Below are positions 9,195-17,939 of a stretch of 64,000 nucleotides of DNA, piece after piece; the first letter of the stretch is position 1; each line of letters begins with the position of its first letter. The notes beneath the pieces were generated by a model. That model searched no databases and had not been told where the DNA came from. It was given only the letters and a program-made list of their open reading frames with translations. Made by a program: the position numbers and the translations under genes. Source of the DNA: JAJEFO01 sp965221845 (lineage in GTDB: Bacteria; Pseudomonadota; Alphaproteobacteria; Rhodobacterales; Rhodobacteraceae); assembly GCA_965221845.1 (NCBI GenBank), contig OZ244919.1, forward strand, positions 124,001 through 188,000, read 5' to 3'.

Positions 9195-9458
9195 ATGGGC
9201 GACGTGCCGGACAATCACGAACTCGCCAGGCAGGGCGCCGTCCTGGAGGAGCGCATGAAGACCATGCAGGCGGAGAACGAGACGCTGAAGGGGGACCTCG
9301 CCGCGACCCTGTCCGGAATGCGGGCCGACATGGCCGCGCACCGCGAGGACGCGGCGGGGCGTGAGACCCGGATGATCGTGACCATCGTCGCAACGGTTAT
9401 CGGCGGGGGTGGCCTCGCGGTCGCCTTCCTCGCGTTCCTGATCGGACTGCCCGGCTAG
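9195..9458 (+). CDS. Small coiled-coil membrane protein
   Basis: An 87-residue protein. The first 60 residues are charged and helical with heptad-like spacing (HELARQGAVLEERMKTMQAE, then LRADMAAHREDAAGRE in similar style). It ends with one transmembrane helix (TIVATVIGGGGLAVAFLAFL). Two relatives occur in this window: a 72-residue gene at 22801-23019 and a truncated copy near 41372-41470. Two of the three lie beside a group II intron. I do not recognise a function. The form (N-terminal coiled coil, tail anchor) is common for small phage or plasmid proteins that oligomerise at the membrane. Confidence 0.6.
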   Translation: MGDVPDNHELARQGAVLEERMKTMQAENETLKGDLAATLSGMRADMAAHREDAAGRETRMIVTIVATVIGGGGLAVAFLAFLIGLPG

Positions 9459-9518
9459 GCGGGCCACGCGGGCCAGCACTTCCGACCCGCCGCCGCCCGT
9501 TCCGGCGCTGAACCGGCG

Positions 9519-9556
9519 AAAAGCGTACGTTTTTGCCCTCTGCCGGAATCGACCCG
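9519..9556 (-). repeat. Tn3-family 38-bp terminal inverted repeat, facing left
   Basis: Reverse-complemented, this 38-mer begins CGGGTCGATTCCGGCAGAGG and ends in an ACGTACG-containing inner end. It matches the repeat at 9873-9910 with about five differences. Tn3-family ends are 38 bp long and usually start GGGG. Its outer end points right, so the transposon it belonged to lay to the left. Confidence 0.65.
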
Positions 9557-9639
9557 GATTCCATCCCCTCGGGCTTGCGGACGTCTGTGGGTTTCGGTTG
9601 GGGCGCCGCCGGCGGGCCGTTGAAGCGTTCGGTTCCTGA

Positions 9640-9862
9640 GCTTCCGTTCCCGTGCGTGCGGCTTCCATGCGGGCCTCCATCTCGGCGAGGCGGCCGTGGC
9701 GCCGACGTGCCTCGTCAATCTCCTTCCGGTCCGCCTGGTCACGGTCGCCGGTCGAGAGGCGCTTAAGGTTCTCCTGGGCTTCCTCGAGTTCCGCCAACGT
9801 TTCTGTCAGAGCCTGACGGCGGGCTTGCAAGGGCACCGAGCTCCTCGCGAAACGCGTCGACC
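9640..9862 (-). pseudogene. Coiled-coil protein fragment between two Tn3 ends
   Basis: The minus frame reads VPLQARRQALTETLAELEEA and continues as a charged helix to about EARRRHGRLAEMEARMEAA, then degenerates toward the transposon end at 9556. It looks like the tail of a long coiled-coil protein of the sort found on plasmids and transposons. Both ends are cut and no start is visible. I cannot name the family. Confidence 0.3.
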
Positions 9863-9869
9863 CGGGCGA

Positions 9870-10365
9870 TCAGGGGTCGATTCCGGCAGAGGGCGAAAAC
9901 GTACGCCAAGCCCTTGAAGCCATCGTTCTCCTCCACCGGCATTCGCCGGTGAGGAGAATGTGGGCCCGGCCGAGCGGCGAGACATGCACAAGCAGGTCCA
10001 GCGGCGTATCGAGGCCCGCGAGCTCGCGTTCCCGGACTGCGTGGCCGAGCTTCTCGGTGTTCCAGTAGATGATGATCGCCGTGAGCGGTTGAGTCCTGCG
10101 ATCTGGAAGTGCTGGGCGCCGGGCGTCCGGTCCCGGATCTCTCCCTGGCGCCCGCTCCGCAGCGCGCTTTTCAGCGCATGGTGCGCCTCGCCCTTGTTCA
10201 GGCCGAGACCGGCGCGTCGCTGCATGTCGACATCGAGCAGCCATTCGATCATGAACAGCGTCCGTTCGACCCGTCCGATCTCCCGCAGCGCGACGGCGAG
10301 GTCATGCTGGCGCGGACAGGACGCGAGCTTTCGCAGGATCTCGCTCGGCCGTCAGTCGCGCGCAC
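9870..10365 (-). pseudogene. Tn3-family transposase (TnpA) C-terminal remnant
   Basis: Across two minus-strand frames the text is PSEILRKLASCPRQHDLAVA, LREIGRVERTLFMIEWL, GLNKGEAHHALKSALRSGRQ, GEIRDRTPGAQHF, then after a one-base shift LTAIIIYWNTEKLGHAVRER and HVSPLGRAHILLTGECRWRR. This is the conserved end of Tn3-family DDE transposases. It runs into the 38-bp repeat at 9873-9910, as expected for tnpA abutting its end. Most of the roughly 1000-residue protein is missing. Upstream (10366-10411) the sequence joins the end of the ISAs1-type copy B. Confidence 0.8.
9873..9910 (+). repeat. Tn3-family 38-bp terminal inverted repeat, facing right
   Basis: Thirty-eight bases starting GGGGTCGATTCCGGCAGAGG and ending in ACGTACGCCAAG. 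The transposase remnant at 9870-10365 reads into it from the right, the normal Tn3 arrangement. Its partner at 9519-9556 faces the opposite way, 316 bases off, so the two ends are back to back rather than bracketing one element. Confidence 0.75.
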
Positions 10366-10411
10366 ACGGAACTGCCGTCCGCCATGACCGGGCGTTCGCG
10401 CACCGCCCGGG

Positions 10412-11640
10412 ACCATTTTGTTTTCGGGTTCGGGAGCCTGACGTGACGGCAGGCGGGCGTGGCCGGGGCGGTCGGAGCCATCGGGGCAACGGTTTCGACG
10501 GCCGGCCCTGGCGGTGCCGGGGTCTGCGGGGCGGTTTTCGGGGTTTCGGGCACGCCTCTGCCCCCGCGCCGTCTGGCGGCGCGTTCAGCAGGCGGCCTGT
10601 GCGGTCGGGTCAGGTGGCGGGCGGCACCATGGCGCGTCGAGGGCCTCCCGGGCGCGGGCGGGCCGGTGCCGGCCGGCCTCGGGCATGTGGCCGAAGCGGC
10701 CGTCGCATCGCACGACGGCGATGGCGGCGCCGGTCAGGCAGGCGAGGCTGCGCGGCAGGTTGCGGACGTGCGCCCGGCAGCGGTCCTCGTCACAGGTGAA
10801 GTCGCGCACGCAGTGCAGGCGGCTCTCCATGGTCCGGTGGCTGCGCACCGGCCCGGGAGGCGCCTCCGGCCCGGGGCGTCCGTGGCCCTTGTCGACGGTC
10901 TCATGCCAGGGCGCGCCGGTGAAGCCGGTCGCCCCGGGACCGTCGCGGACGGTCGCCTGGCTGTCCCTGCCGCGGCGACGACATGGCCGGCACGGCGTCC
11001 GGGGAGGCGGCGCGCGGTCGCGTGCCGGGCGTGCATCACGTCCATGGCGACGACGCGGCCCGTGACGTCGAGGCCGCCGGAGAGTTCCCGGACCGCGGGG
11101 ATCCCGTTGCTCCTGTCCCCGACCCCGGCCTGGCGGAGCGCCGACCGGAGGCCCGTCAGCCAGCCCCAGTGAACCGCGACACGTCGATGAACGTCTCCGC
11201 GAGGAAGGCCGGGGCAGCCGTGCGCGGCCTCGATGTCGGCGGGCAGCCGGCGCAGGCCCGGCACCCGGGACGCCGGGCTCGCCACCCGTCCGGGAGCGGG
11301 ATGACGAAGCGGGAGCTGTTGCAGACCAGGTGCAGGCGCCGGAACCGCCGGTCCGGCGTCCACCCGGTCCAGCGGTCCCGCGCCGCCGGCCTGGACGCGC
11401 CCGGCTGCCGGCCGCCCGGCGCCAGCCAGGTCCCGCCGTGCAGCGCGACCCGGGCAGCAGGCCCTTGCCGACGATGCCGTGGAACCGCAGGCAGTGACGC
11501 TCCTCGACCAGGCGGTCCCGGAGCCGGTGCCCGCCGCGGGTCGGGCGCACCGTGACCGCGCGCAGGTCGACGGACGACTCCGGCGTCGGAAGGATCACCA
11601 TGACCCGACATCGCCACATCCAGCGTCAAATGGCCAGAGC
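10412..11640 (-). pseudogene. DUF4338 (DruA-like)-ISAs1 fusion transposase, decayed (copy B)
   Basis: Several minus-strand frames join into one protein. The N-terminal part has GGHRLRDRLVEERHCLRFHG, IVGKG, ARDRWTGWTPDRRFRRLHLV, CNSSRFVI and FLAETFIDVSRFTGA, the pattern of the DUF4338 domain (signature of the Druantia protein DruA). The C-terminal part has IPAVRELSGGLDVTGRVVAM, HETVDKGHGR, RSHRTMESRLHCVRDFTCDE and NLPRSLACLTGAAIAVVRCD, an ISAs1-type DDE transposase. At least three frameshifts and an internal deletion make it dead. The 3' end shares about 400 bases with copy A at 7240-7830. Domain names rest on remembered motifs. Confidence 0.6.
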
Positions 11641-11669
11641 CTGGATCGCCGGATCACCGTGCTGGCAGC

Positions 11670-11686
11670 GGGGGGGGGGGGGGGGG
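11670..11686. repeat. Homopolymeric G tract (17 G) upstream of trmFO
   Basis: Seventeen consecutive G, 60 bases before the trmFO ATG and just outside the end of the DUF4338-ISAs1 remnant. It sits where a promoter or leader for trmFO would be expected, so length change by slippage could alter expression. Confidence 0.9.
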
Positions 11687-11746
11687 CAAAAAATCGCCCT
11701 GCTGCAGGCCCTTTCAAGGCGGCGCGGCGCGCGCTACATCGCGTAC

Positions 11747-13105
11747 ATGCCCGATCCGCTTCACGTAGTCGGCGGCGGCCTCGCAGGCGCCGAGGCCGCA
11801 TGGCAGGCCGCCGAGCATGGCGTCCCGGTCGTCCTGCACGAGATGCGCCCGTATTCGCGAACATTCGCGCACAGGACCGGAAAGCTGGCTGAGCTGGTCT
11901 GCTCGAACTCGTTCCGGTCCGACGACGACGAACACAACGCGGTAGGTCTGCTGCACTGGGAAATGCGGCAGGCCGGCGGAATCGTCATCGAGGCCGGCGA
12001 CCGCCATCGCCTTCCCGCCGGCGGTGCGCTTGCAGTCGACCGCGAGGCATTCGCGGACGCCGTGACCGCAAGGCTGCAGTCCCACCCCAACGTCAGGCTC
12101 GTGACGGAAGAGATCACCCGCCTGCCTGCAGAGGGACAATGGATCCTCGCGACCGGCCCGCTCACTTCACGGGCTCTTGGCGAAGCGCTCCAGGCGGAAA
12201 GCGGCGAAGAGGCCCTGGCCTTCTTTGACGCCATGGCGCCGATCGTCCATGCGGACAGCGTGGACATGTCGGTTGCCTGGAAGCAGTCGCGCTACGACAA
12301 GGGCGAGACGGAGGACGAGCGCAAGGCCTATGTCAACTGCCCGATGACGCGAGACGAGTACGAGGCCTTCGTGGACGCCCTGCTTCGGGCCGAGAAGACG
12401 GAGTTCCGCAACGGAGAGACGGCAGAATACTTCGACGGCTGCCTGCCGGTCGAGGTGATGGCCGAGCGCGGTCGGGAAACCCTTCGCCATGGACCGATGA
12501 AGCCGGTCGGGCTGACCAACGCGCATGCGCCGAATGACAGGCCCTGCGCGGTCGTCCAGCTCAGGCGCGACAACAGGCTTGGCACGCTGCTCAACATCGT
12601 CGGGTTTCAGACGAAGATGAAGCACGGCTCCCAGCTCGATGTTTTCAGGATGATTCCAGGATTGAGGAACGCCAGGTTTGCCCGCCTTGGCGGCATTCAC
12701 AGGAACACCTTCATCAACTCTCCCCGGCTGCTCGACGTACAGCTGCGACTTCGCTCGAAACCCCATATCCGTTTCGCGGGACAGGTCACGGGCGTCGAGG
12801 GCTACGTGGAGTCAGCCGCAACGGGCCTGCTTGCAGGCCGCATGGCGGCAGCGGCGATGAAGGGGCGGTCGCTTCCGCCGGTCCCGCCGACCACGGCCGC
12901 AGGAGCGTTGCTCCACCATGTCACCGGCGGCGCCGAAGCGCGGACCTTCCAGCCCATGAACGTGAACTTCGGCCTGTTTCCGCCGGTTGACGCCAGGGGC
13001 GGCCGGCGCGCGCGCCGCGACCGCTACAAGGCATACACCGACCGCGCCAAGCGGGACTGGGCGTGCTGGCTGCTTTCCTCAGCGAATCCCGAGGCCGCGG
13101 GATAG
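11747..13105 (+). CDS. trmFO: Methylenetetrahydrofolate-tRNA-(uracil-54-C5)-methyltransferase (FADH2-oxidising)
   Basis: Makes ribothymidine at position 54 of tRNA using methylene-tetrahydrofolate and FADH2. The 452-residue protein starts at ATG 11747 (MPDPLHVVGGGLAGAEAAWQ) with the FAD-binding GGGLAGAEAAW loop. Other family marks are KLAELVCSNSFRSDDDEHNA, MSVAWKQSRYDKGE, CLPVEVMAERGRETLRHGPM, QLRRDNRLGTLLNIVGFQTK and QVTGVEGYVESAATGLLAG; the cysteines in LVCSNSF and FDGCLPVE are the positions used in catalysis. The longer open frame to 11552 crosses the G tract and mobile debris and is not used. Length is normal and the gene looks intact. Confidence 0.95.
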   Translation: MPDPLHVVGGGLAGAEAAWQAAEHGVPVVLHEMRPYSRTFAHRTGKLAELVCSNSFRSDDDEHNAVGLLHWEMRQAGGIVIEAGDRHRLPAGGALAVDREAFADAVTARLQSHPNVRLVTEEITRLPAEGQWILATGPLTSRALGEALQAESGEEALAFFDAMAPIVHADSVDMSVAWKQSRYDKGETEDERKAYVNCPMTRDEYEAFVDALLRAEKTEFRNGETAEYFDGCLPVEVMAERGRETLRHGPMKPVGLTNAHAPNDRPCAVVQLRRDNRLGTLLNIVGFQTKMKHGSQLDVFRMIPGLRNARFARLGGIHRNTFINSPRLLDVQLRLRSKPHIRFAGQVTGVEGYVESAATGLLAGRMAAAAMKGRSLPPVPPTTAAGALLHHVTGGAEARTFQPMNVNFGLFPPVDARGGRRARRDRYKAYTDRAKRDWACWLLSSANPEAAG

Positions 13106-13622
13106 GCTCCTGCCGGCCACGTCGCATGATCCGTTCGCCGCACTGTCCCGAAGGCGATTGTCCGGACATCGTGAATTTCGGCATCAACAAGATCGATGAC
13201 GGCTGAAATTGCGGGAGAAGCGCGCTGAGCCTCTCGACGGTTGCGTTGATGGCGGAGCTGCCAACATCACCTGGAACCGGACAGAGCACCCCAACAAGAG
13301 GTTCAAAGTGCGGCACAGGATTGGCGATTGAATGCAATCTTAAGGTTAGTGACGCTCTGGGAGTGTCACTAACGCTGATTGAACGAGGCTGCGTGGGCCA
13401 TTTGGGTCCTATGGGGAAAGTGGCGCGGCGCGTGGTCCTGCGGAGGTCACGAGGCCTGGATTCTGGGCCGGTGACGAAGCGCTGACGGCGGCTGCGACGG
13501 TCGAACGGCGGGCTGGACCGGGATCTTCGGGGTCGGAGTCTCTGGAATGCGGAACCGGAGGCGTGCCGAGGCGCGAGCGGGCGCCTCGGCCGGCGGGACC
13601 GGTCGTCTTGCGAACGCCTGGG
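13106..13622. other. Intergenic stretch with one hairpin; no recognised gene
   Basis: Two short open frames (13246-13485 plus; about 13110-13337 minus) show no motif I know. The only structure seen is a perfect 9-base inverted repeat, GTTAGTGAC at 13345-13353 and GTCACTAAC at 13365-13373, with an 11-base spacer and locally lower G+C. It could be an operator or an element end. The right part (about 13430-13622) is the 3' flank of the IS91-type element. Confidence 0.5.
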
Positions 13623-14861
13623 TCATGGACCGGGCGCCATCGGCGAGGCCTTCGGGGGCGGATCCCGACCGGGCCCCGGTCCAGGCCGCCCGGCCGGGAT
13701 TTCGCGGAGATGCCGCAAGGGGGCGCCGCAATGCGGGCACGCGAGCGGTTCTGCGGCGTTCTCCTCGTCGCGGGCTTCGTCCGGCGCGCCGCTGTCGGCC
13801 GGGTCGTGCGGTTCCGGCTCGGGTTCGGTGACGCCGAGCGCCGCGCGGGCGGCGTCGAGGGTCTCCCTGCGGCAACCGTTGGCCAGGATTCCGAAGTGGC
13901 GGATCCTGTGGAAGCCGTCGGGCAGGACATGTGTCATGAACCGGGTGACGAACGTGTCGGCCGTGACGGTCTCGACGCCGTGCCGGGGCTTCCGCTGCCC
14001 GGGCGGCTTCGGGCGCCGGCAGCGGAACCGCACGGTCTCGCCGTCGAAGCCGAGGATGCGGCTGTCGCCGGTCGCGATCCGATGCGTGCATCTCGACAGG
14101 CACGCGAAGATCTGCCGGGGTCCGCGGAACGGCCGCCTGGCGAAGACGACCCGGTCCCTGGCGCGCGCCCGTGCCAGGACCCTGCCGAAGGCGTCGGGAT
14201 CGCCGCCGTCGCTCCGGAACACGATCTCGCCCCGGCCATGGGCGCTGGCGAGCGCCTCCGGGAAGCGGCGCCGGAACAGGCTGGCCAGGACCTTGACGGG
14301 GGCGAGGAACCGGCCGCTGCCGGTCTTCCAGTCCCCGGTCCCGGCGTCGAAGCCGCCGCTGGGGACCACGCAGTGGAGGCGGGGATGCCAGAGGAGCCTC
14401 TGGTTCCAGGTGTGCAGGACGGCGGTGCCGCCGATGCGGACGCCGCCCCGGCGGGGATCGGCGGCGATGGCGAGGAGCGTCTCGGCCGCGGTCCGGAACA
14501 GGATGCCGAGCACGGTCCTGCGGTTCGCGAAGGCGATGTCGGCGATCTCGTTCGGGAGGGTGAAGACGACATGGAATGCGGGGACCGGCAGGATGTCCCG
14601 GGCCCGGGCCTCCATCCACCGGCGGGCGGCGGCGCCCTGGCGCGCGGGACAGTGCCGGTTCCGGCAGGAGTTGTACCGGGGATGCTCGCGGCCGCACGCC
14701 TCGCACTGGTGGAGACGGCCGCCGAGGACGGCGGTGCGGCAGGCCTCGATGGCGCCCATGACCTTCAGGCGGGCGGCGTCGAGCAGCCCGGACCGGGCCT
14801 GCCGCCATGCGGGGCCGGCGCGGCGGAAGATCTCCGCCACGCCGGCATGGTCCTGCGCCAC
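13623..14861 (-). pseudogene. IS91-family transposase, catalytic tyrosines lost
   Basis: A full-length frame of 412 codons from GTG 14861, three bases after the integrase stop. It has the N-terminal zinc finger (HQCEACGREHPRYNSCRNRH CP), the HUH-type motif in LLWHPRLHCVVPSGG and the conserved FTLPNEIADIAFANR. IS91 transposases use two tyrosines in AYLxRYTHRVA; here the text is ACLSRCTHRIA, so both are cysteine (codons TGC). The frame is intact but rolling-circle strand cleavage should not be possible. It pairs with the tyrosine recombinase upstream, an arrangement common for IS91-type elements in alphaproteobacteria. Confidence 0.75.
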
Positions 14862-14864
14862 GGT

Positions 14865-15337
14865 TCAGGCGTTCAGGAGGCGGAAGCCGGTGACCGGATG
14901 GTCGAGGGCCTCGAACGTCTTTCCCGTGGCGCGGGCGCAGGCGCGTGTCGTGTCCGCGTTCCGATGGCCGGGAGCGTCCTGGATGACGTCGATGCTGCCG
15001 CCGCGCTCATGCCAGTGCGTGGCCGCGCTGTGCCCCAGCGCATGGAAGCTGGCGCTCCGGTCGGTTCCGGCCCGGTCCCGGGCGGCCTTGAAGGCCACGC
15101 GCAGGGTTCCGGCCTTGACCGGCACCTCCGGCGACCTGCCGTGGAACAGCCATGTTGCCGGTCGTGGCCAGAGTGTCTGCCAACAGCTGCGCAGGTGTCC
15201 GGTCACCGGCGCGGGGAGCGGCGCCATGCGTTCGACGTCCCCCTTGCCGGAACGGACGTGCAGGAGCTTCCTGTCCGCCTTGATGTCGGCGACCTGCACG
15301 GCGACGGTCTCCGGGATCCGGAGGCCGGCAGCGTATG
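14865..15337 (-). pseudogene. Tyrosine recombinase of the IS91-type element, truncated and catalytically damaged
   Basis: About 157 residues of a phage-integrase-type catalytic domain: YAAGLRIPETVAVQVADI carries the first arginine and HVRSGKGDVERMAPLP the lysine region. The second arginine motif reads SFHALGHSAATHWHERGG, where HxLRH is expected, so that Arg is Gly. The nucleophile region reads NADTTRACARATGKTFEA where TTRIYTRVTGKT is expected, so the tyrosine is cysteine. The N-terminal part is cut off at about 15337 by the IS630 element. The stop lies three bases before the IS91 transposase GTG. Confidence 0.7.
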
Positions 15338-16615
15338 TGATACCAATCCAACAAAACAATGACTCATGAACAAAACAGGCACGTCATGCACGATGCCCAT
15401 GAACGAAACAGGCACGTTTTGCGGTTCGCCCCGGGATCTTGCGTGTGACCGGCGCAGCCGTCCTGCATTCCGTGTTTGCGAAAATGCAGAAGGAGGACGG
15501 CATGCCCGCAAGGATCCTGGTTCCGCGCACCGACCACACACCGGCAGACCTGCGTGAACCGGCGTCGAAGAACAGGTTCCGGGACTGCCGCCACCGTCTG
15601 CGGGCCATCGCCCTGGCGATCGAGGGCGAGCTGTCCCGGGCCGAGATCGCCGGCCGCGCCGGCGTCGACGCCCAGACCCTGTGCGACCGGGTGAAGCGGC
15701 ACGACGGCGGAGGCGTCGACGGCCTCCGTGACGAAGCGCGACCGGGGCGGCCGCCGGAGCTGGACGGGGCGCGGACGGCGGCGGTCGCGTCGTGGCTGGA
15801 GGCCGGGCCCGACCCGGAGGCGGGCGAGCCTTCGCGCTGGACGGTGGCAGACATCCGGGAGCGGATCATGGACAGCTTCGGCGTGCGCTGCACGCTTGAA
15901 GGCGCGCGCCGGCTGATGCTGCGCCCCGGCTTCCGGCACGTGTCCCCGCGCCCGGTCCATCCCAAGGCGGATCCGGAGGTCCGGAAGGCATTCCGCAACG
16001 GTTTCGCGCAGCTGGCGGAGGCGGCCGTTCCCGACGGCGTGGCCGCGCAGGACGTGCTCGTGCTCTTCCGGGACGAGGCCCGCACAGGCCGGAAGGGCAT
16101 GCTCTCAAGGGTCTGGGCACGGAACGGAACGCGCCCGCGCATCGTGCGGGACCACCGCTGCGGATGCGCCTGCCTGTTCTCCGCCGCCGGCCCGGAGACC
16201 GGGACCGCGGTCGGGCATGTCCGCGCGAAGGCCGGCACCGTTGAGACGAGCCGACATCTCCGGGAGATCGGGGAGCGGGTTCCCGCGGGCAGGCATGCTC
16301 TCGTCGTCCTCGACGGGGCGGGCTGGCACCGGTCCGGGGAACCGGAGGTCCCCGACGACGTCTCCCTGCTCCGGCTGCCGCCCTGCAGTCCGGAGCCGGA
16401 CCCCGTCGAGACGCTGTTCCCGGTCCTGAAGCACCGCCACTTCGCCAGCCGCGCGTTCGAAAGCGCCGAGCATGTCAGGGTGACCGTCGAAGAGGTGTGG
16501 AACGGGTTCACCCGCAAGACAGGAGAGATCATGCAGACAACCGCAAGAGAGTGGGCCGTGCTGTGATGTGCGGACCCGCTTCTGTCCGTGATTACTTATT
16601 TGGTTTGGTATGACA
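15336..16615 (+). mobile_element. IS630-family insertion sequence
   Basis: Imperfect inverted ends TGTGATACCAATCCAACAAA (from 15336) and, reverse-complemented, TGTCATACCAAACCAAATAA (ending 16615) bracket a transposase gene. The left flank is TA, the usual IS630 target; no TA follows the right end, and the right flank is Tn3 sequence while the left is the integrase, so the element has been through a later rearrangement. Near the left end a 19-base motif, ATGAACAAAACAGGCACGT, is nearly repeated 40 bases on. Confidence 0.65.
15502..16566 (+). CDS. IS630-family transposase
   Basis: A 354-residue DDE transposase from ATG 15502 (MPARILVPRTDHTPADLREP) with a good AAGGAGG site; the frame is open further upstream but lacks a ribosome site. 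The N-terminal helix-turn-helix reads ELSRAEIAGRAGVDAQTLCD, followed by a winged part. The DDE residues are present: LVLFRDEARTG, LVVLDGAGWHRS and PVETLFPVLKHR. The usual PPYSPELNPVEN block reads PPCSPEPDPVET, three substitutions each explained by an AT-to-GC transition. The gene may still be active or in early decay. Confidence 0.8.
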   Translation: MPARILVPRTDHTPADLREPASKNRFRDCRHRLRAIALAIEGELSRAEIAGRAGVDAQTLCDRVKRHDGGGVDGLRDEARPGRPPELDGARTAAVASWLEAGPDPEAGEPSRWTVADIRERIMDSFGVRCTLEGARRLMLRPGFRHVSPRPVHPKADPEVRKAFRNGFAQLAEAAVPDGVAAQDVLVLFRDEARTGRKGMLSRVWARNGTRPRIVRDHRCGCACLFSAAGPETGTAVGHVRAKAGTVETSRHLREIGERVPAGRHALVVLDGAGWHRSGEPEVPDDVSLLRLPPCSPEPDPVETLFPVLKHRHFASRAFESAEHVRVTVEEVWNGFTRKTGEIMQTTAREWAVL

Positions 16616-16623
16616 GGTGACCC

Positions 16624-17184
16624 ATGCCCCGGATCGGCTATGCGCGGGTCAGCACCGCGACCCAGGATCTCGACATCCAGACCACCCGGCTGGCGGCCGC
16701 GGGGTGCGATCTCATTCGCACCGAAACCGGATCCGGGTCCTCCCGCACCGGCCGCGCGGAATTGCAGACGATCCTGGATTTTTTGCAGGACGGGGATGAG
16801 CTGGTGGTCCATCGTCTGGACCGACTCGGCCGCTCGACGCGGGATGTGCTCAACCTGGTCCATGACCTGGACAGCAAGGGCGCGTCGCTGCGGGTGCTCG
16901 AACCCGACGTGACAACGGGGGGAGATCTCGGTCGCCTGGTGGTCACGGTCCTGGGAATGGTCGCCGATCTGGAACTCAAATTCATCCGCGATCGCCAACG
17001 CGCGGGCATTGACGCGGCCAAGGCGAAGGGGGTCTATCAGGGGCGGAAACAACAGATCGACACGGACCGCATCCGGGAGCTGGTCGCGCAAAACATGCCC
17101 AAGGCACAGATTGCCCGCACGCTCAAGATCTCACGCATGTCGGTCTACCGCACCCTCAAAGCGGGACAGAATCCGCCCCCATGA
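16624..17184 (+). CDS. tnpR: Serine recombinase (Tn3-type resolvase/invertase)
   Basis: A 186-residue site-specific recombinase. The catalytic serine is in IGYARVSTATQDLDIQ, with the partner arginines in VHRLDRLGRSTRDVLN, then DLELKFIRDRQRAGI on the long E helix and a C-terminal helix-turn-helix MPKAQIARTLKISRMSVYRT. It is intact and lower in G+C than the decayed elements around it, so it is a newer arrival. It lies directly before a Tn3 transposase remnant and a Tn3 end at 17625, so it is the resolvase of that broken transposon. No res site was recognised. Confidence 0.88.
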   Translation: MPRIGYARVSTATQDLDIQTTRLAAAGCDLIRTETGSGSSRTGRAELQTILDFLQDGDELVVHRLDRLGRSTRDVLNLVHDLDSKGASLRVLEPDVTTGGDLGRLVVTVLGMVADLELKFIRDRQRAGIDAAKAKGVYQGRKQQIDTDRIRELVAQNMPKAQIARTLKISRMSVYRTLKAGQNPPP

Positions 17185-17224
17185 GCGGTGGACACAACCC
17201 TCACTGAAGTCTTTTGTGACAAAT

Positions 17225-17634
17225 GACACGAGTCCCACCATGCCCTGAAAAATGCCCTGCGGATTGGTCGCCAGGGAGAGATCCGCGATCGCACCGACGA
17301 AGGTCAGCACTTTCGAATCGCCGCCCTCAACCTTCTGGCCGCCATCATCATTTACTGGAACACAGAGCGCCTCCACCACGCCTTACGAGATTGTCGTCGC
17401 CGCGGCGTGGCAGCCCCTGAATCTCTGCTGAAACATGTCTCGCCACTGGGATGGAACCACATCCTGCTCACCGGTGAATACCGCTGGCAGAGGAAAATAC
17501 CCCGACACTCATCCGACACCACCAAACATCATCAAACACACCCCCATTATGGCAATGAACGGGTCAATCATCACGAAAACATCTCAGAAACAGCCCTCAA
17601 GCCTGAAAAAGGCACAGAAAATCCCTTAACGTAG
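17225..17634 (+). pseudogene. Tn3-family transposase C-terminal fragment
   Basis: An open frame with HHALKNALRIGRQGEIRDRT, LNLLAAIIIYWNTERLHHAL and LKHVSPLGWNHILLTGEYRW, the last 90 or so residues of a Tn3 TnpA, followed by a 40-residue tail of low similarity (HSSDTTKHHQTHPHYGNERV and on). The upstream 900 residues have been deleted: a TGA lies just before the fragment and resolvase ends 40 bases earlier. It is homologous to, but not the same element as, the fragment at 9870-10365. The stop lies inside the 38-bp transposon end. Confidence 0.8.
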
Positions 17635-17662
17635 AATCCTGCCCCTTTCCTGAACCAACCCC
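17625..17662 (-). repeat. Tn3-family 38-bp terminal inverted repeat
   Basis: A 38-mer beginning CTTAACGTAG and ending AACCAACCCC on the plus strand. Reverse-complemented it starts GGGGTTGGTT and ends TACGTTAAG, the classic Tn3 outer and inner ends. It overlaps the tnpA stop at 17632-17634, the usual geometry. The next 277 bases (17663-17939) hold no gene I recognise. Confidence 0.7.
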
Positions 17663-17939
17663 TCCGTTTGTTGTTGCCCGTGACAGATCAGATCTCGATC
17701 ACATATATGATTGATGACATCCCCACCAGAGCCAACGGTGGTTTTGGGGGGCACGGGTGGAAACTGTGGGGTTGGTGGGGGTTGGACCTATTTTCTTTTT
17801 CAATGGCCTCATGATCCGGCCCCTTCGCCAGAAGGGACGGGCTGTCTTCTGAGGTTGGTCCTCTCCATCGGTCCGGATCCCGGTCCGGGGGCGGATGGGA
17901 CCGCCAGGACCCGACGCCCCCTCATGGCCCCGCGTCTCC

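Noticed and set aside
13110..13337. Minus-strand ORF with AINATVERLSALLPQFQPSS
   Set aside because: Looks protein-like but has no family I can name and runs antisense into trmFO.
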